A stretch of 64,000 bases of DNA from NCBI RefSeq assembly GCF_005406125.1, contig NZ_BIXZ01000001.1, positions 744,001 through 808,000 of the forward strand, in the 5' to 3' direction. Shown piece by piece: positions 26,125 through 35,337 of this stretch (the stretch's first letter is position 1; the number at the start of each line of letters is the position of its first letter). Position numbers and translations under genes: made by a program. The notes below the pieces were generated by a model. That model was not told where the DNA came from. It made no database searches and saw only the letters and a list, made by a program, of their open reading frames with translations. This DNA comes from Haloarcula mannanilytica. Lineage in GTDB: Archaea > Halobacteriota > Halobacteria > Halobacteriales > Haloarculaceae.

Positions 26125-27237
26125 CTACTCCGATTCGAGCAGCGCGTCGTCGCCGTGGCGTTCGCGGAGGTCCTCGAAGTACTCACGCTGGTCGTCGATG
26201 TTCGATGTCGATTCCGCGTACACGTCGGCAAAGAGGTCCGTCGGGTCGGCAGCGTGGGCCTCCGCCTTGTCGATAATCTCGCCGAGGTGCTCGCTGATAG
26301 TGTCATCCATCACCTCGATTTGCTCGTCGTCCAGCAGATTGCAGTTTCTGAGGAACTGCTCTAGGCGGTCCAGCGGGTCCCGGTCGCGCCACTGCTCGAC
26401 CTCCGCTTCGTCCCGGTACACGTCCGGGTCGTCGGCGGTCGTGTGCGCGCCGAAGCGATACTGGACGGCCTCGATGAAGATGGGTTCCTGCTTCCCTCCA
26501 TCGGCTCCCACCGCCCGCTCCCGGGCGGCCTCGGTGACAGTGTAGGTCGCCAGCGGGTCCATGCCGTCGACCTGCACGCCGTCGAAGCCGTAGGCGTCGG
26601 CTTTCTGTGCCAGCGTCTCGCTGGCGGTCTGGCGCTCCCGCGGAACCGAGATGGCCCACTGGTTGTTGTTGCAGAAAAACACCGTCGGCGTCTCGAACAC
26701 GCCGGCGAAGTTCATCGCCTCGTGGAAGTCCCCCTCGCTGGTGGCTCCGTCGCCGAAGTGGACGACACCCGCCCGCTGGTCGCCTTTGCGTTTTGCCGCC
26801 CACGACCACCCGACGGCGTGAGGGAGGTGCGCGCCGATAGAGATGTTCAGCGGGAACACGTTCACGTCGCCGATGGCGGCATTGCCCGCTTCGTGGCCCA
26901 TCCAGTAGAGGACGTACTCCCAGGGGAGTCCGCGGGCGACGAGCGCGCCGTGTTCCCGGTACTGGTAGAAGATAGTGTCCTCGTCGGCCAGCGCGTACGT
27001 CGAGCCGACCTGCGCTCCTTCCTGGCCGGCCAGCGACGAGTAGGTGCCGAGTCGGCCCTGCCGCTGGAGGCTAATCATCCGCTCGTCGAACCGGCGGGCA
27101 AAGCGCATGTCGCGGTACATCGACACCAGCGCCTCGTCGCCGATATCGGGAACGAGGTCGGGGTCGACGATCTCGCCGTCAGCGTCCAGCGCCTGCACCT
27201 GGTCGTCGTACGCCCTGTCGAGCACGTCGTTTGCCAT
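26125..27237 (-). CDS. 2-oxoacid dehydrogenase E1 component, alpha subunit (orphan)
   Basis: 370 residues, the family length. Conserved features are the early RRFDERMISLQRQGRLGTY, the thiamine diphosphate/Mg motif GDGATSEGDFHEA...NNNQWAIS and the loop RFGAHTTADDPDVYR. The family alpha subunits pair with a beta subunit to decarboxylate pyruvate, branched-chain or acetoin-type 2-oxoacids. No beta subunit, E2 or E3 gene is adjacent, so it must work with a distant partner or in another role. The substrate cannot be read. Confidence 0.9.
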   Translation of the reverse strand: MANDVLDRAYDDQVQALDADGEIVDPDLVPDIGDEALVSMYRDMRFARRFDERMISLQRQGRLGTYSSLAGQEGAQVGSTYALADEDTIFYQYREHGALVARGLPWEYVLYWMGHEAGNAAIGDVNVFPLNISIGAHLPHAVGWSWAAKRKGDQRAGVVHFGDGATSEGDFHEAMNFAGVFETPTVFFCNNNQWAISVPRERQTASETLAQKADAYGFDGVQVDGMDPLATYTVTEAARERAVGADGGKQEPIFIEAVQYRFGAHTTADDPDVYRDEAEVEQWRDRDPLDRLEQFLRNCNLLDDEQIEVMDDTISEHLGEIIDKAEAHAADPTDLFADVYAESTSNIDDQREYFEDLRERHGDDALLESE

Positions 27238-27289
27238 GTCGTATCACCACACTCGAAGCGGACGAGCAAAAAGCTGTGTTCGATTCTGG

Positions 27290-27946
27290 TCAGTCGAACC
27301 ACTCCAGGACGCGACGACGGGCATCGGCCTGGTCGTCGGGCATCACTTCGAGGACGACGGCTCCGTCGAAGTGCGCATCGAGAGCGTCGGCGGTCCGTTC
27401 GAGCGGGATATCGCCGTCACCGAACGCCAGCCCGTCTTCCAGCGACGTGCCGTCAGTGAAGTGCACGACCTGAATCTGGTCACCATACTCCCGAAGCAGG
27501 CCAGAAAGGGCGTCGAGATACGCCGGTTCGGCCATATACAGGTGAGCTGTATCGAGAACGAGGTCGTGGCCGCGGTCCAAGACGAGGTTCCGCAACGAAT
27601 GGCCACTCATACCGGGGTTGTTCTCGTAGCCGTACGGCGCGGAGAAGTCGTAGGCGTCCAACTGCTCCGTGTGCGTGTGCTGGGCGTACTGGCTGTGAAC
27701 GACCAGATAGGCGTCGAGCCGGTCGGCCAGGGCGTCACTCTGCCGAAACGGCTCGGGATCGTCCGGGCGGGCGTGGAGTGTGTGGACCGACAGCGCCGTG
27801 ACCGGGGAGCGTTCGACTGTCTCGGCCGTCGCCTCGACGCTATCGAGATCTGACGGCCGCAGATGGAGTTCGACGCTGTCGAACCCCCTGTCGGCCGCCG
27901 CGGCGAGAGCGTCCGGGGACGGCGGGCATTTGCCGACGAGATGCAT
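27290..27946 (-). CDS. Sugar phosphate isomerase/epimerase-like TIM-barrel protein
   Basis: 218 residues from the ATG at 27946 (MHLVGKCPPSPD). The pattern is a xylose isomerase-like barrel: GFDSVELHLRP, LSVHTLHA, LVVHSQYAQH, LVLDTAHLYM and VVHFTDGT, with His, Asp and Glu placed as metal ligands (H in VVHFTD, D in LDTAH, E in VVLEVMP). The substrate is unknown. It is followed downstream by the E1-alpha gene on the same strand (52 bp). Confidence 0.78.
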   Translation of the reverse strand: MHLVGKCPPSPDALAAAADRGFDSVELHLRPSDLDSVEATAETVERSPVTALSVHTLHARPDDPEPFRQSDALADRLDAYLVVHSQYAQHTHTEQLDAYDFSAPYGYENNPGMSGHSLRNLVLDRGHDLVLDTAHLYMAEPAYLDALSGLLREYGDQIQVVHFTDGTSLEDGLAFGDGDIPLERTADALDAHFDGAVVLEVMPDDQADARRRVLEWFD

Positions 27947-28093
27947 GTATCGGGTCCCGCGACGGCCGGTAGTAAAACGATGGCGCTCACGAGGCGGAGC
28001 GTGCCAGCAGGCCAATTACAAAGCGGACGGGGGCAGAGAGTTGAATAGGCAGGAACAGCGGGGTTAAGTACCACTGGGTGTGACCACGGAGTA

Positions 28094-29218
28094 ATGGATA
28101 GACGTTCGTTCCTGACAGCGGCCGGCGCGACGGTTTCCGTCTCGTTCGCTGGTTGTGCCGGACTGGGCGGCTCCGACGAGTCGAGCACCGAAGGGTCGAG
28201 CACGGACGAGTCGACTGCGGACGGAACGACCACCGGCAACGCCGGCGGTGCCGAGGAAACGCTCGTCGTCGGGACCTACAGCGCGTTCATCGACTCACCG
28301 TCGACGAGTCCGGGCGCGTGGGTGAAACAGCGCTTCGAGGAGGCGTTCGACGCCCGCCTCGTCTGGCAGACGCCGAGCAACGAACTCAACCATTACATCG
28401 AGCGCCGGAACGCCGGCGTCGATATCGAGGCCGACATGTACCTCGGGCTGAACACCGACCACCTCGTCCGGGTCGACGAGAACCTCGACGACCCGCTGTT
28501 CGCCGAGGTCGGCGACGTGGCGGGTCAGGACGACATCAAACCGGGCCTGCAGTTCGACCCCGACGGCCGGGCAATCCCCTACGACACCGGCTACATCAGC
28601 CTGGTGTTCGACGGAACCGCGACCACAGCGCCGGAAACGTTCGACGGTCTGCTGGCCGAAGAACACGCTGGCGACCTCATCACGCAGAACCCCGCCAGTT
28701 CCGCCACCGGACGGGCGTTCCTGCTGCACACCGTCAAGCAGTTCGGCCCCGACGGCTATCTGGACTACTGGAGCGACCTGCAGGACAACGACGTTCGGGT
28801 CCTCGGGTCGTGGAGTGACGCCTACAGCGCGTGGTCGGGCGGCGAAGCGCCGATGGTCGTCTCCTACTCCACCGATCAGGTGTTCGCCGACCAGAACGAC
28901 GCGAACATGGAGAAACACCAGATCCGCTTCCTGAACGACCAGGGCTACGCCAACCCGGAGGGGATGTCGGTCTTCGAGGGCGCGGACACCCCCGCTCTTG
29001 CCCGGGAGTTCATGGGTTTCCTGCTGCGCCCGGAGATTCAGGGCGAAATCGCCGTCCGGAACGTCCAGTTCCCGGCGACCGAATCCGCCGACCTCCCCGA
29101 GGACTACGCCGAACTGGCACAAGAGCCCCCGGAGCCGGTCACCTTCGGCTACGACGAACTCAAAGGCTCCGTCTCGGGCTGGATCTCCGACTGGGAGCGG
29201 CAGTTCGCCTCGAACTAA
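28094..29218 (+). CDS. Thiamine-type ABC transporter substrate-binding lipoprotein
   Basis: 374 residues. A Tat lipoprotein signal is seen (MDRRSFL, lipobox Cys21), then a Ser/Thr/Glu linker (about 25-52). The binding domain begins ETLVVGTYSAFI and contains ADMYLGLNTDHL, IPYDTGYISLVFDG and QNPASSATGRAFLL, parallel to ThiB of the thiamine/TPP importers. The permease gene starts 12 bp downstream and the ATPase overlaps that, a complete operon. No THI-box riboswitch is visible upstream. Thiamine or a phosphate form is the likely cargo, but iron-type binding proteins share the fold. Confidence 0.85.
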   Translation: MDRRSFLTAAGATVSVSFAGCAGLGGSDESSTEGSSTDESTADGTTTGNAGGAEETLVVGTYSAFIDSPSTSPGAWVKQRFEEAFDARLVWQTPSNELNHYIERRNAGVDIEADMYLGLNTDHLVRVDENLDDPLFAEVGDVAGQDDIKPGLQFDPDGRAIPYDTGYISLVFDGTATTAPETFDGLLAEEHAGDLITQNPASSATGRAFLLHTVKQFGPDGYLDYWSDLQDNDVRVLGSWSDAYSAWSGGEAPMVVSYSTDQVFADQNDANMEKHQIRFLNDQGYANPEGMSVFEGADTPALAREFMGFLLRPEIQGEIAVRNVQFPATESADLPEDYAELAQEPPEPVTFGYDELKGSVSGWISDWERQFASN

Positions 29219-29230
29219 CGACGACCGACT

Positions 29231-31120
29231 GTGGCCCGAGATTTCGACGGCGATTCCGATGGCGACGACAGGACGGGTGGCGACAGCGTTGCCAGCGACA
29301 ACGACAAGGGGGCGACAGCGACGGCGAGCAGTGCGACCCGAGAGCGACGCAGCGCCATTCGCAACAGCGTCGAGCGGCGGGCCATCGTCGGGCTCGCGGT
29401 CGCCACTATCGCGCTCTTGCTCGGCATCTTCTACTACCCGGTGGCGACAGTCTTTATCGACAGCGTTCTCGTCGACGGCCGCTGGACGGGACAGGTGTTC
29501 GTCTCGATACTGCGGGACCCGTTCTACCTCGGCGAGCCGGCACGGTTGCTCGCCGGCGAACCGGTCGGGGCCGTCATTGAAGCCATTCTTTCGCCGGACC
29601 GACGGCTTGGCGTCATCGGCTTCACGGCGTACCAGGCGGCGCTGTCGACCGTTGCCAGCGTCGCTCTGGGCCTGCCGGCGGCGTATCTGCTGGCCCGTTA
29701 CGAGTTCCCCGGCCGGCGGACGCTCCGGTCGCTGACGATTCTCCCGTTCGTGCTGCCGTCGATAATGGTCGGCGTCGGCTTCGTCGCCACCTTCGGCCGG
29801 AACGGGACGCTCAACGCCGTCCTCGGCGCGCTCGGTCTGGGAGAAGTCAATCTCCTGTTCACGCTGGAAGCCGTCGTCATCGCCCACGCCTTCTACAACG
29901 CGCCGCTCGTCGCTCGGGTGACCACCGCCGCCTGGGAGTCCGTCGACGCCAGCGCAGTTGAGACGGCCCGGAGCCTCGGTGCGAGCCCGCTCCGAGCATT
30001 CCGCGATGTGGTCGCCCCGCAGCTGTACCCGTCAGTGCTGATGGGCGCGGCGCTGACGTTTGTGTTCACCTTCAGCACGTTCCCCATTGTTCTCGCGCTG
30101 GGCGGCTTCCAGCTAGCGACGGTGGAGGTGTTCGTCTACCGGCTCATCCGCGATCTGGAGTACGCCGAAGCCGCCGCGCTCGCGCTCATCGAACTCGGTA
30201 TCTCGCTGAGCTTGCTGTACGCCTATCTCCGCTACGAAGCAAAGCATACCGTCCGGTCGCGGGGGATTCGCCCGCTGCCCCGTCAGCCGCTGACGCCGCC
30301 GTCGCTCTCGGTCCGGGAACTGCTCCCCAGGCTGGGGCTTGCCGTCTACGCCGTCGTCGCGCTGTCGGTGTTCGTCGCACCGATAGCGAGCATGGTACTC
30401 GCCAGCCTCAGTGGGCCGGAGGGGCTGACGCTGGCGAACTACCAGTTCCTCATCGACCGGCAGACGACCGGCGCGTCGTTCCAGGTCCAGCCGTGGGACG
30501 CCGTCCGGAACTCGCTTCTGTTCGGCGTCACCTCGCTCGCCGTCGCGCTGCCGATGGGCGTCGTCGTGGCCGTGCTGACGACGCGGGACTACCGCGGCCG
30601 GAAGGTCGTCGACGCCGTCGCGATGGCCCCGCTCGCCGTATCCGGCATCGTCGTCGGCCTCGGACTGCTCCGAGGCTTGGTCTTCGGCGTCGAGGTCGGC
30701 GGCTCCCGCATCGCCGTCGGCGGCGGCTTCGCCATCATCGCCGCCCACGCCGTCGCCGGCTACCCGTTCGTCGTCCGGACCGTCGCGCCCGGTCTCGAAA
30801 GCATCGACCACACGCTGGTCGAGTCCGCCCGCGCGCTCGGCGCGCCGCGGGCCAGAGCGCTCGTGGACATCGAACTCCCGCTAGTATGGCCGGCCGTCGT
30901 CGCCGGGGCCGCCTTCGCCTTCGCCATCTCCATTGGGGAGTTCTCGGCGACAATCGTCCTCGCATCGGGAACGAACCAGTTCACGATGCCCATCGCCATC
31001 GAGCGGTTCATCGGCCGCCGGCTCGGCCCCGCGACCGCAATGGGTGTCGTCCTGCTCGTGGTCACCAGCGCGAGCTTCCTGCTCATCGACCGGCTGGGGG
31101 GTGACGACGTTGGGTTCTAA
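29231..31120 (+). CDS. Thiamine-type ABC transporter permease, two fused domains
   Basis: 629 residues from the GTG at 29231, about twelve membrane helices. Two permease halves are seen, each with an EAA-type loop: SVDASAVETARSLGASPLRAF and LVESARALGAPRARALV. The fused arrangement is typical of ThiP and iron(III) importers. A hydrophilic N-terminus rich in Asp/Ser (about 1-55) precedes the first helix. The end overlaps the start of the ATPase gene by 20 bp. Confidence 0.88.
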   Translation: MARDFDGDSDGDDRTGGDSVASDNDKGATATASSATRERRSAIRNSVERRAIVGLAVATIALLLGIFYYPVATVFIDSVLVDGRWTGQVFVSILRDPFYLGEPARLLAGEPVGAVIEAILSPDRRLGVIGFTAYQAALSTVASVALGLPAAYLLARYEFPGRRTLRSLTILPFVLPSIMVGVGFVATFGRNGTLNAVLGALGLGEVNLLFTLEAVVIAHAFYNAPLVARVTTAAWESVDASAVETARSLGASPLRAFRDVVAPQLYPSVLMGAALTFVFTFSTFPIVLALGGFQLATVEVFVYRLIRDLEYAEAAALALIELGISLSLLYAYLRYEAKHTVRSRGIRPLPRQPLTPPSLSVRELLPRLGLAVYAVVALSVFVAPIASMVLASLSGPEGLTLANYQFLIDRQTTGASFQVQPWDAVRNSLLFGVTSLAVALPMGVVVAVLTTRDYRGRKVVDAVAMAPLAVSGIVVGLGLLRGLVFGVEVGGSRIAVGGGFAIIAAHAVAGYPFVVRTVAPGLESIDHTLVESARALGAPRARALVDIELPLVWPAVVAGAAFAFAISIGEFSATIVLASGTNQFTMPIAIERFIGRRLGPATAMGVVLLVVTSASFLLIDRLGGDDVGF

Positions 31121-32237
31121 GGAGCCCCTCTCGGACAGTGCTGCCGTGGACCGAACCGGCACGCCGGCGGTCGAACTCGACGGGGTCATCAGACGCTACG
31201 GCGAGACAACCGCCGTCGAGAACCTGTCGCTGTCTGTGCGTGAAGGTGAGTTCTTCACGCTGGTCGGTCCCTCGGGCTGTGGGAAAACGACGACACTGCG
31301 GCTCATCGCCGGCTTCGAGGACCCGACGCGGGGTGAAGTCCGGTTCGGCGGCGAGTCCGTCACCGGCGTCCCGCCGGAGGACCGCGACGTGGGCGTCGTT
31401 TTCCAGAATTACGCCCTGTTCCCGCACATGACCGTCGGGGAGAACGTCGCCTACGGACTCTCCTTTACCGACCCGCCCGGTGGCGGCAGCGACGCCGAGC
31501 GGGTGCGGGAACTGCTGGAGTTGGTGGACCTCGGCGACATGGCGGACCGGGACCCCGACACGCTCTCGGGCGGCCAGCAACAGCGGGTGGCGATGGCCCG
31601 CGCTCTGGCTCCCGGTCCCGACGTGCTCCTCCTCGATGAGCCGATGAGCGCACTCGACGCGAAACTCCGGGAACGCCTCCGTGTGCAGGTCCGCGAGATT
31701 CAGCAGGAACTGGGCATTACGACGATTTACGTCACTCACGACCAGGAGGAGGCGCTGGCGGTCTCGGACCGGGTGGCCGTCATGCACGACGGGACGCCGG
31801 AACAGGTCGCGCCCCCGAGGACGATCTACCGCGAACCGGCGACGGAGTTCGTCGCAACGTTCGTCGGCGACAACAACGTCCTCAGCGGCGAGGTGACGGC
31901 GGTGCAGTCTGACGGCGGGAACGACCAGCGCCTCGCAGACGTGGCGGTCGGCGGCGGGACGCTCTCGGTAGCCCTCGACGGCGACTACAGTGCAAATGCG
32001 GTTTCCATAGGCGACCGACTCACGTTCTGTATCCGGCCGGAACGTCTCGCGGTCGATACCGGACAGAATGCGATGCCCGCGACGGTGACCAGCGCCGAGT
32101 TCCTCGGCGAGACCACCCGCGTCCACCTCGACTGGGACGGCCGGGAACTCCTGTTGCGGACCGAGGAACTGCCCGAGGGGACGGTGACGGTCGGCTTCGA
32201 TCCCGCCGACGCGCATATTGTCACCGCCGGACGGTAG
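31101..32237 (+). CDS. Thiamine-type ABC transporter ATP-binding protein
   Basis: 378 residues from the GTG at 31101, which gives a 20-bp overlap with the permease; a TTG at 31110 is also possible. Walker A is GPSGCGKTT, the Q-loop is [14 protein letters not shown], the signature is [15 protein letters not shown], Walker B is [12 protein letters not shown] and the switch is [12 protein letters not shown]-terminal TOBE-like domain follows (about 260-375). It powers the permease above and closes the three-gene operon. Confidence 0.92.
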   Translation: MTTLGSKEPLSDSAAVDRTGTPAVELDGVIRRYGETTAVENLSLSVREGEFFTLVGPSGCGKTTTLRLIAGFEDPTRGEVRFGGESVTGVPPEDRDVGVVFQNYALFPHMTVGENVAYGLSFTDPPGGGSDAERVRELLELVDLGDMADRDPDTLSGGQQQRVAMARALAPGPDVLLLDEPMSALDAKLRERLRVQVREIQQELGITTIYVTHDQEEALAVSDRVAVMHDGTPEQVAPPRTIYREPATEFVATFVGDNNVLSGEVTAVQSDGGNDQRLADVAVGGGTLSVALDGDYSANAVSIGDRLTFCIRPERLAVDTGQNAMPATVTSAEFLGETTRVHLDWDGRELLLRTEELPEGTVTVGFDPADAHIVTAGR

Positions 32238-32272
32238 TCGTTGCCCGGAGATTCAAGGCGGTTCCGGGTCAT

Positions 32273-33397
32273 ATGAGACCCAGCGTGCCACTGACCCGAC
32301 GTGCCGCGCTGACCGGGGCCGCACTCACCGCCCTCCCGGGCTGTGTACGCGACGAAACGGACGCGAGCGTGTCGTGTCCGCCGTCAGTTCCGACCGACGA
32401 GTCGCTGCGCATCGGCTTCGTCGGCGACGTGATGCTGGGTCGGAGCGTCGACGAACGCTGGCGCGCGGACCCGGACGGCCCGACGGCCGTCTGGGGCTCG
32501 ATGTTCGACCGCCTGCAGTCGCTTGACGGCCTGGTAGCGAACCTCGAATGTTGCATCTCGGACCGCGGCGAGCCGCGGCCCGGTCGGACCTACCACTTCC
32601 GGGCGAGTCCCGACTGGGCCGTGTCCGCCCTGGACCGCGCCGGCGTCTCCTGTGCCGGATTGGCGAACAACCACCTGCTGGATTTCGGACCCGAGGCACT
32701 CATCGAAACGCCGTCCCATCTGCGCGGTGAGGAAATTGCCGCAGTAGGGGCCGGAGAGAGCCGAGAGAACGCATTCGAGCCGGCGTTCGTCGAAATCGGC
32801 GGCCTCTCGGTCGCCGTTGTCGCCGTCACCGACCAGTCTCCGAGTTACGCCGCCGGCCGCGACAGTCCCGGTACGGCTTACGCACCGCTTGACCCGAACC
32901 ACCCGCTGACACGCCGCCGAGTCGGGGGTGCGCTGGCGGCGGCCCGGGACGCCGACCCCGACCTGCTCGTCGTCACTGCCCACTGGGGGCCGAACTGGGT
33001 GACCGAACCGACCGAGACGCGTCGGAAATTCGCCCACTGGCTCGTCGACCACGGGGTCGACGTGGTCCACGGCCACAGCGCCCACGTCATCCAGGGCATC
33101 GAGGTGTACCGCGGCCGGCCCATCATGTACGACACCGGCAATTTCGTCGACGACTACGCGATCAAGGACGGCTACCGCAACGACCGGAGCTTCCTGTTCG
33201 AACTCCGGATCGAAGACGGGACGCTGGTTGCGCTCGAACTCACGCCGGTCGAGAACGCGTACACGCAGGTCGGGCGCGCCGACGAAGGGGTGGCGGAGTG
33301 GCTCCGGGCGACGCTGCGAGAACGGTCTCGGGCTTTCGAGACAACAATCGAGCGCGACGGCGACGGGCTTCGGGTGCCGCTGACGTGTGACGAGTAG
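32273..33397 (+). CDS. CapA-family (poly-gamma-glutamate synthesis-like) lipoprotein
   Basis: 374 residues. The signal (TRRAALTGAALTALPGC) has twin arginines and a possible lipobox Cys24. The family core is a metallophosphatase-like domain: IGFVGDVMLGRSVDE, NLECCISDRG, LANNHLLDFG, HWGPNWV, GHSAHVIQGIEVY and MYDTGNFVDDY, with His, Asp and Asn at metal-site positions. Relatives act in polyglutamate capsule export or cleavage of surface polymers. It lies 35 bp after the ABC importer genes and may be cotranscribed; the link is not explained. Confidence 0.85.
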   Translation: MRPSVPLTRRAALTGAALTALPGCVRDETDASVSCPPSVPTDESLRIGFVGDVMLGRSVDERWRADPDGPTAVWGSMFDRLQSLDGLVANLECCISDRGEPRPGRTYHFRASPDWAVSALDRAGVSCAGLANNHLLDFGPEALIETPSHLRGEEIAAVGAGESRENAFEPAFVEIGGLSVAVVAVTDQSPSYAAGRDSPGTAYAPLDPNHPLTRRRVGGALAAARDADPDLLVVTAHWGPNWVTEPTETRRKFAHWLVDHGVDVVHGHSAHVIQGIEVYRGRPIMYDTGNFVDDYAIKDGYRNDRSFLFELRIEDGTLVALELTPVENAYTQVGRADEGVAEWLRATLRERSRAFETTIERDGDGLRVPLTCDE

Positions 33398-33479
33398 CGG
33401 CCGAACCCCGACTGCCACTTCCGATACATTGCTACCGGTAAGCGGCTGTGGCCCGCCGAGACGCCGGCAGTCACCGGAC

Positions 33480-34196
33480 TCAAAACGATGTCGCGACTGA
33501 CGCCAAGATCTCGTCGACTGCGGGAGGGTCGTACGTCCAGAAGCCCCGGTACTGCCCGGAGTCGGTTTCTTCGGCGACGAGCGCGCACTTGTCGGTGGCG
33601 TTCCCGTTCCCGTCGAAGGCAAGCAGCCAGAGCCGCGCGAACTCGTCGTCGGATATCGTGTGGACAGTGACGCCAGGTATTGCCGGCGGGTCCCAGTCGT
33701 CCCGGCCGTAGATGTGGATGTCGAGTTCGGTGTCGGCGGCAAGTGTCCGGTATCGGTCGACCTGGGCGCGGAACGTCGACAGCGACTGGAAGCTCACCCG
33801 CAGGGTCCCCCGTCCGATGCGGTAGGCCCTGTCCTCGAACTCGTGGGCCGTGGCGAGCAGCGATCCCCGCTCCAACGACGGGAGTACCGTGTTCGTGAGC
33901 GACGAGAGTAGCAACTGCACATCCTCGTCCGGGTCAGGGAGGGTTCTGGCGCGTCGCTGGAGAGGAGATTCGGAGAGGAACCCCCGAAGCACGTCCAGCC
34001 GGACAGCCCCAGCGAACTGACCGGCCTGCCGGACGACGACGAACGACTCGGAATCGGGGGCAGGGAGCGCTTGCCAGTCGACCGCTATCCGCTGGGATTC
34101 GAGCCGGTCGACGAAATCGGGGTCCGGTTCCGACCCGTACACCGTCATCGTCACCGCCGATCCGGCGAAGCGGTCGAGGAGCTGGCGCACTGGCAT
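33480..34196 (-). CDS. DICT-domain sensor protein
   Basis: 238 residues. The region with FEDRAYRIGRGTLRVSFQSLSTFRAQVDRY and the end CALVAEETDSGQYRGFWTYDPPAVDEI fits the DICT sensory domain found in haloarchaeal and cyanobacterial signalling proteins. The N-terminal half has a LLDRF start and a strand-rich pattern. It follows a winged-helix gene on the same strand by 8 bp and is probably cotranscribed. The signal is unknown; light or redox inputs have been suggested for the family in general. Confidence 0.75.
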   Translation of the reverse strand: MPVRQLLDRFAGSAVTMTVYGSEPDPDFVDRLESQRIAVDWQALPAPDSESFVVVRQAGQFAGAVRLDVLRGFLSESPLQRRARTLPDPDEDVQLLLSSLTNTVLPSLERGSLLATAHEFEDRAYRIGRGTLRVSFQSLSTFRAQVDRYRTLAADTELDIHIYGRDDWDPPAIPGVTVHTISDDEFARLWLLAFDGNGNATDKCALVAEETDSGQYRGFWTYDPPAVDEILASVATSF

Positions 34197-34204
34197 CGGA
34201 GCGG

Positions 34205-34594
34205 TCAGTTTGCGCTGTCCGTCAGGGTGTGTTCCAGTTCCTGTACCGTCGAAAGCAACTCGGTCGTCGCGGATGACAGCGGCGCTATCTCGACCGTCTG
34301 TTCGTCGACATCGTACGCAACGAGATCCACCGCAGCGAGCGCCGGAAGGTGATTGTGGTAGAGAACCGTCCGTGTCTGTTCCCAGGTATCATCGGCAACA
34401 CGCTCCCCTCGCGCCTGCGACCAGCCCACGACCACGTCGGTGAGTTCGTCGACCGATGCCGAGCCGTGTTCACGGAGGTACGCGACCACCATCCGGCGCG
34501 GCTCCGACGAGAGCACGTCCAAGAGGGTATCGAGCCGTTGAGCGGTGAGCCGGTTGTTAGTCACCGTCGCCTCCTGGTTGTGATGCCGGTCCAT
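34205..34594 (-). CDS. DUF7344-type winged-helix regulator
   Basis: 129 residues. LDTLLDVLSSEPRRMVVAYLREHGSASVDELTDVV and VLYHNHLPALAAVDLVAYD are the helix-turn-helix and wing of the haloarchaeal DUF7344 domain. Its start is followed by the DICT gene, giving a two-gene operon read leftwards. DNA binding is likely; targets are unknown. It is divergent from the aIF2-beta gene with a 97-bp gap. Confidence 0.8.
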   Translation of the reverse strand: MDRHHNQEATVTNNRLTAQRLDTLLDVLSSEPRRMVVAYLREHGSASVDELTDVVVGWSQARGERVADDTWEQTRTVLYHNHLPALAAVDLVAYDVDEQTVEIAPLSSATTELLSTVQELEHTLTDSAN

Positions 34595-34691
34595 ACGAAC
34601 TAGTTCACACCGTGCCGTATTAATGTAACTGAAAATTAAGGTCCGATGAGCGTGACGGAATCCATTTACGTGCCAGCGCCGTCTGTACCGT

Positions 34692-35303
34692 ATGAACTAC
34701 GAGTCCGCCCTACAGCGTGCGTACGACGTGCTACCAGACCAGCCACGGGAAGCCGGCGAGCGGCTGTCGATTCCGGATCCCGAGGGCCAGACAGACGGGG
34801 CGTTCACGCGCCTGACGAACCTGGAGGCAATCGCGGACGCCGTCTCGCGCGACCCACAGCATCTCCACCGAGCCATCCAGCGCGAGTTCGGGACCAACGG
34901 CCAGTTCGACGGCGGCGAGGCCCGCTACAACGGGTCGTTCGACACCGCTGATTTCGATGCTGCTGTCGACGCGTACGTCGCCGAGTACGTCACCTGTTCC
35001 GAGTGTGGCCTGCCCGACACTGTCCTCAAGAACGAGGACGGCGTCGACATGCTGCGCTGTCAGGCCTGTGGTGCGTTCCGCCCGGTCGCCAAGGGCGCGA
35101 GTTCGAACGCACAGCAGGACCGACCCACGCTCGAAGAGGGCGAGACCTACGAGGTCAAGATCACCGGTACCGGCCGCGAGGGCGACGGCGTCGCGGAGAA
35201 AGGGAAGTACACGATCTTCGTCTCCGGTGCGCGCGAAGGCCAGGTCGTCGAAGCCTACATCGAGAGCATCAGCGGCACGCTGGCGTTCGGTCGGGTCGCA
35301 TAA
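34692..35303 (+). CDS. Translation initiation factor aIF2-beta with C-terminal TRAM domain
   Basis: 203 residues. The N-terminus (MNYESALQRAYDVLPD) and the zinc ribbon CSECGLPDTVL...MLRCQACGAFRPV are those of aIF2-beta, which joins eIF2-gamma and -alpha to bring initiator tRNA to the ribosome. The C-terminal 65 residues (EEGETYEVKITGTGREGDGVAEKGKYTIFVSGA) are a TRAM domain, an RNA-binding addition found in haloarchaeal members. The start follows the DUF7344 gene divergently. Confidence 0.93.
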   Translation: MNYESALQRAYDVLPDQPREAGERLSIPDPEGQTDGAFTRLTNLEAIADAVSRDPQHLHRAIQREFGTNGQFDGGEARYNGSFDTADFDAAVDAYVAEYVTCSECGLPDTVLKNEDGVDMLRCQACGAFRPVAKGASSNAQQDRPTLEEGETYEVKITGTGREGDGVAEKGKYTIFVSGAREGQVVEAYIESISGTLAFGRVA

Positions 35304-35337
35304 GAGCGGTTTTCTCCGCGACGTAGCGACGCTTCGC

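Noticed and set aside
28016-28093. THI-box (TPP riboswitch) upstream of the thiamine-type importer
   Set aside because: The conserved CUGAGA and ACCUGA boxes are not visible in this gap.
28295-29887. 530-codon antisense frame over the ABC binding protein and permease
   Set aside because: Shadow of well-supported transporter genes, low-complexity translation.
32384-33742. 452-codon antisense frame over the CapA-like gene
   Set aside because: Antisense to a gene with clear CapA motifs; no family match.
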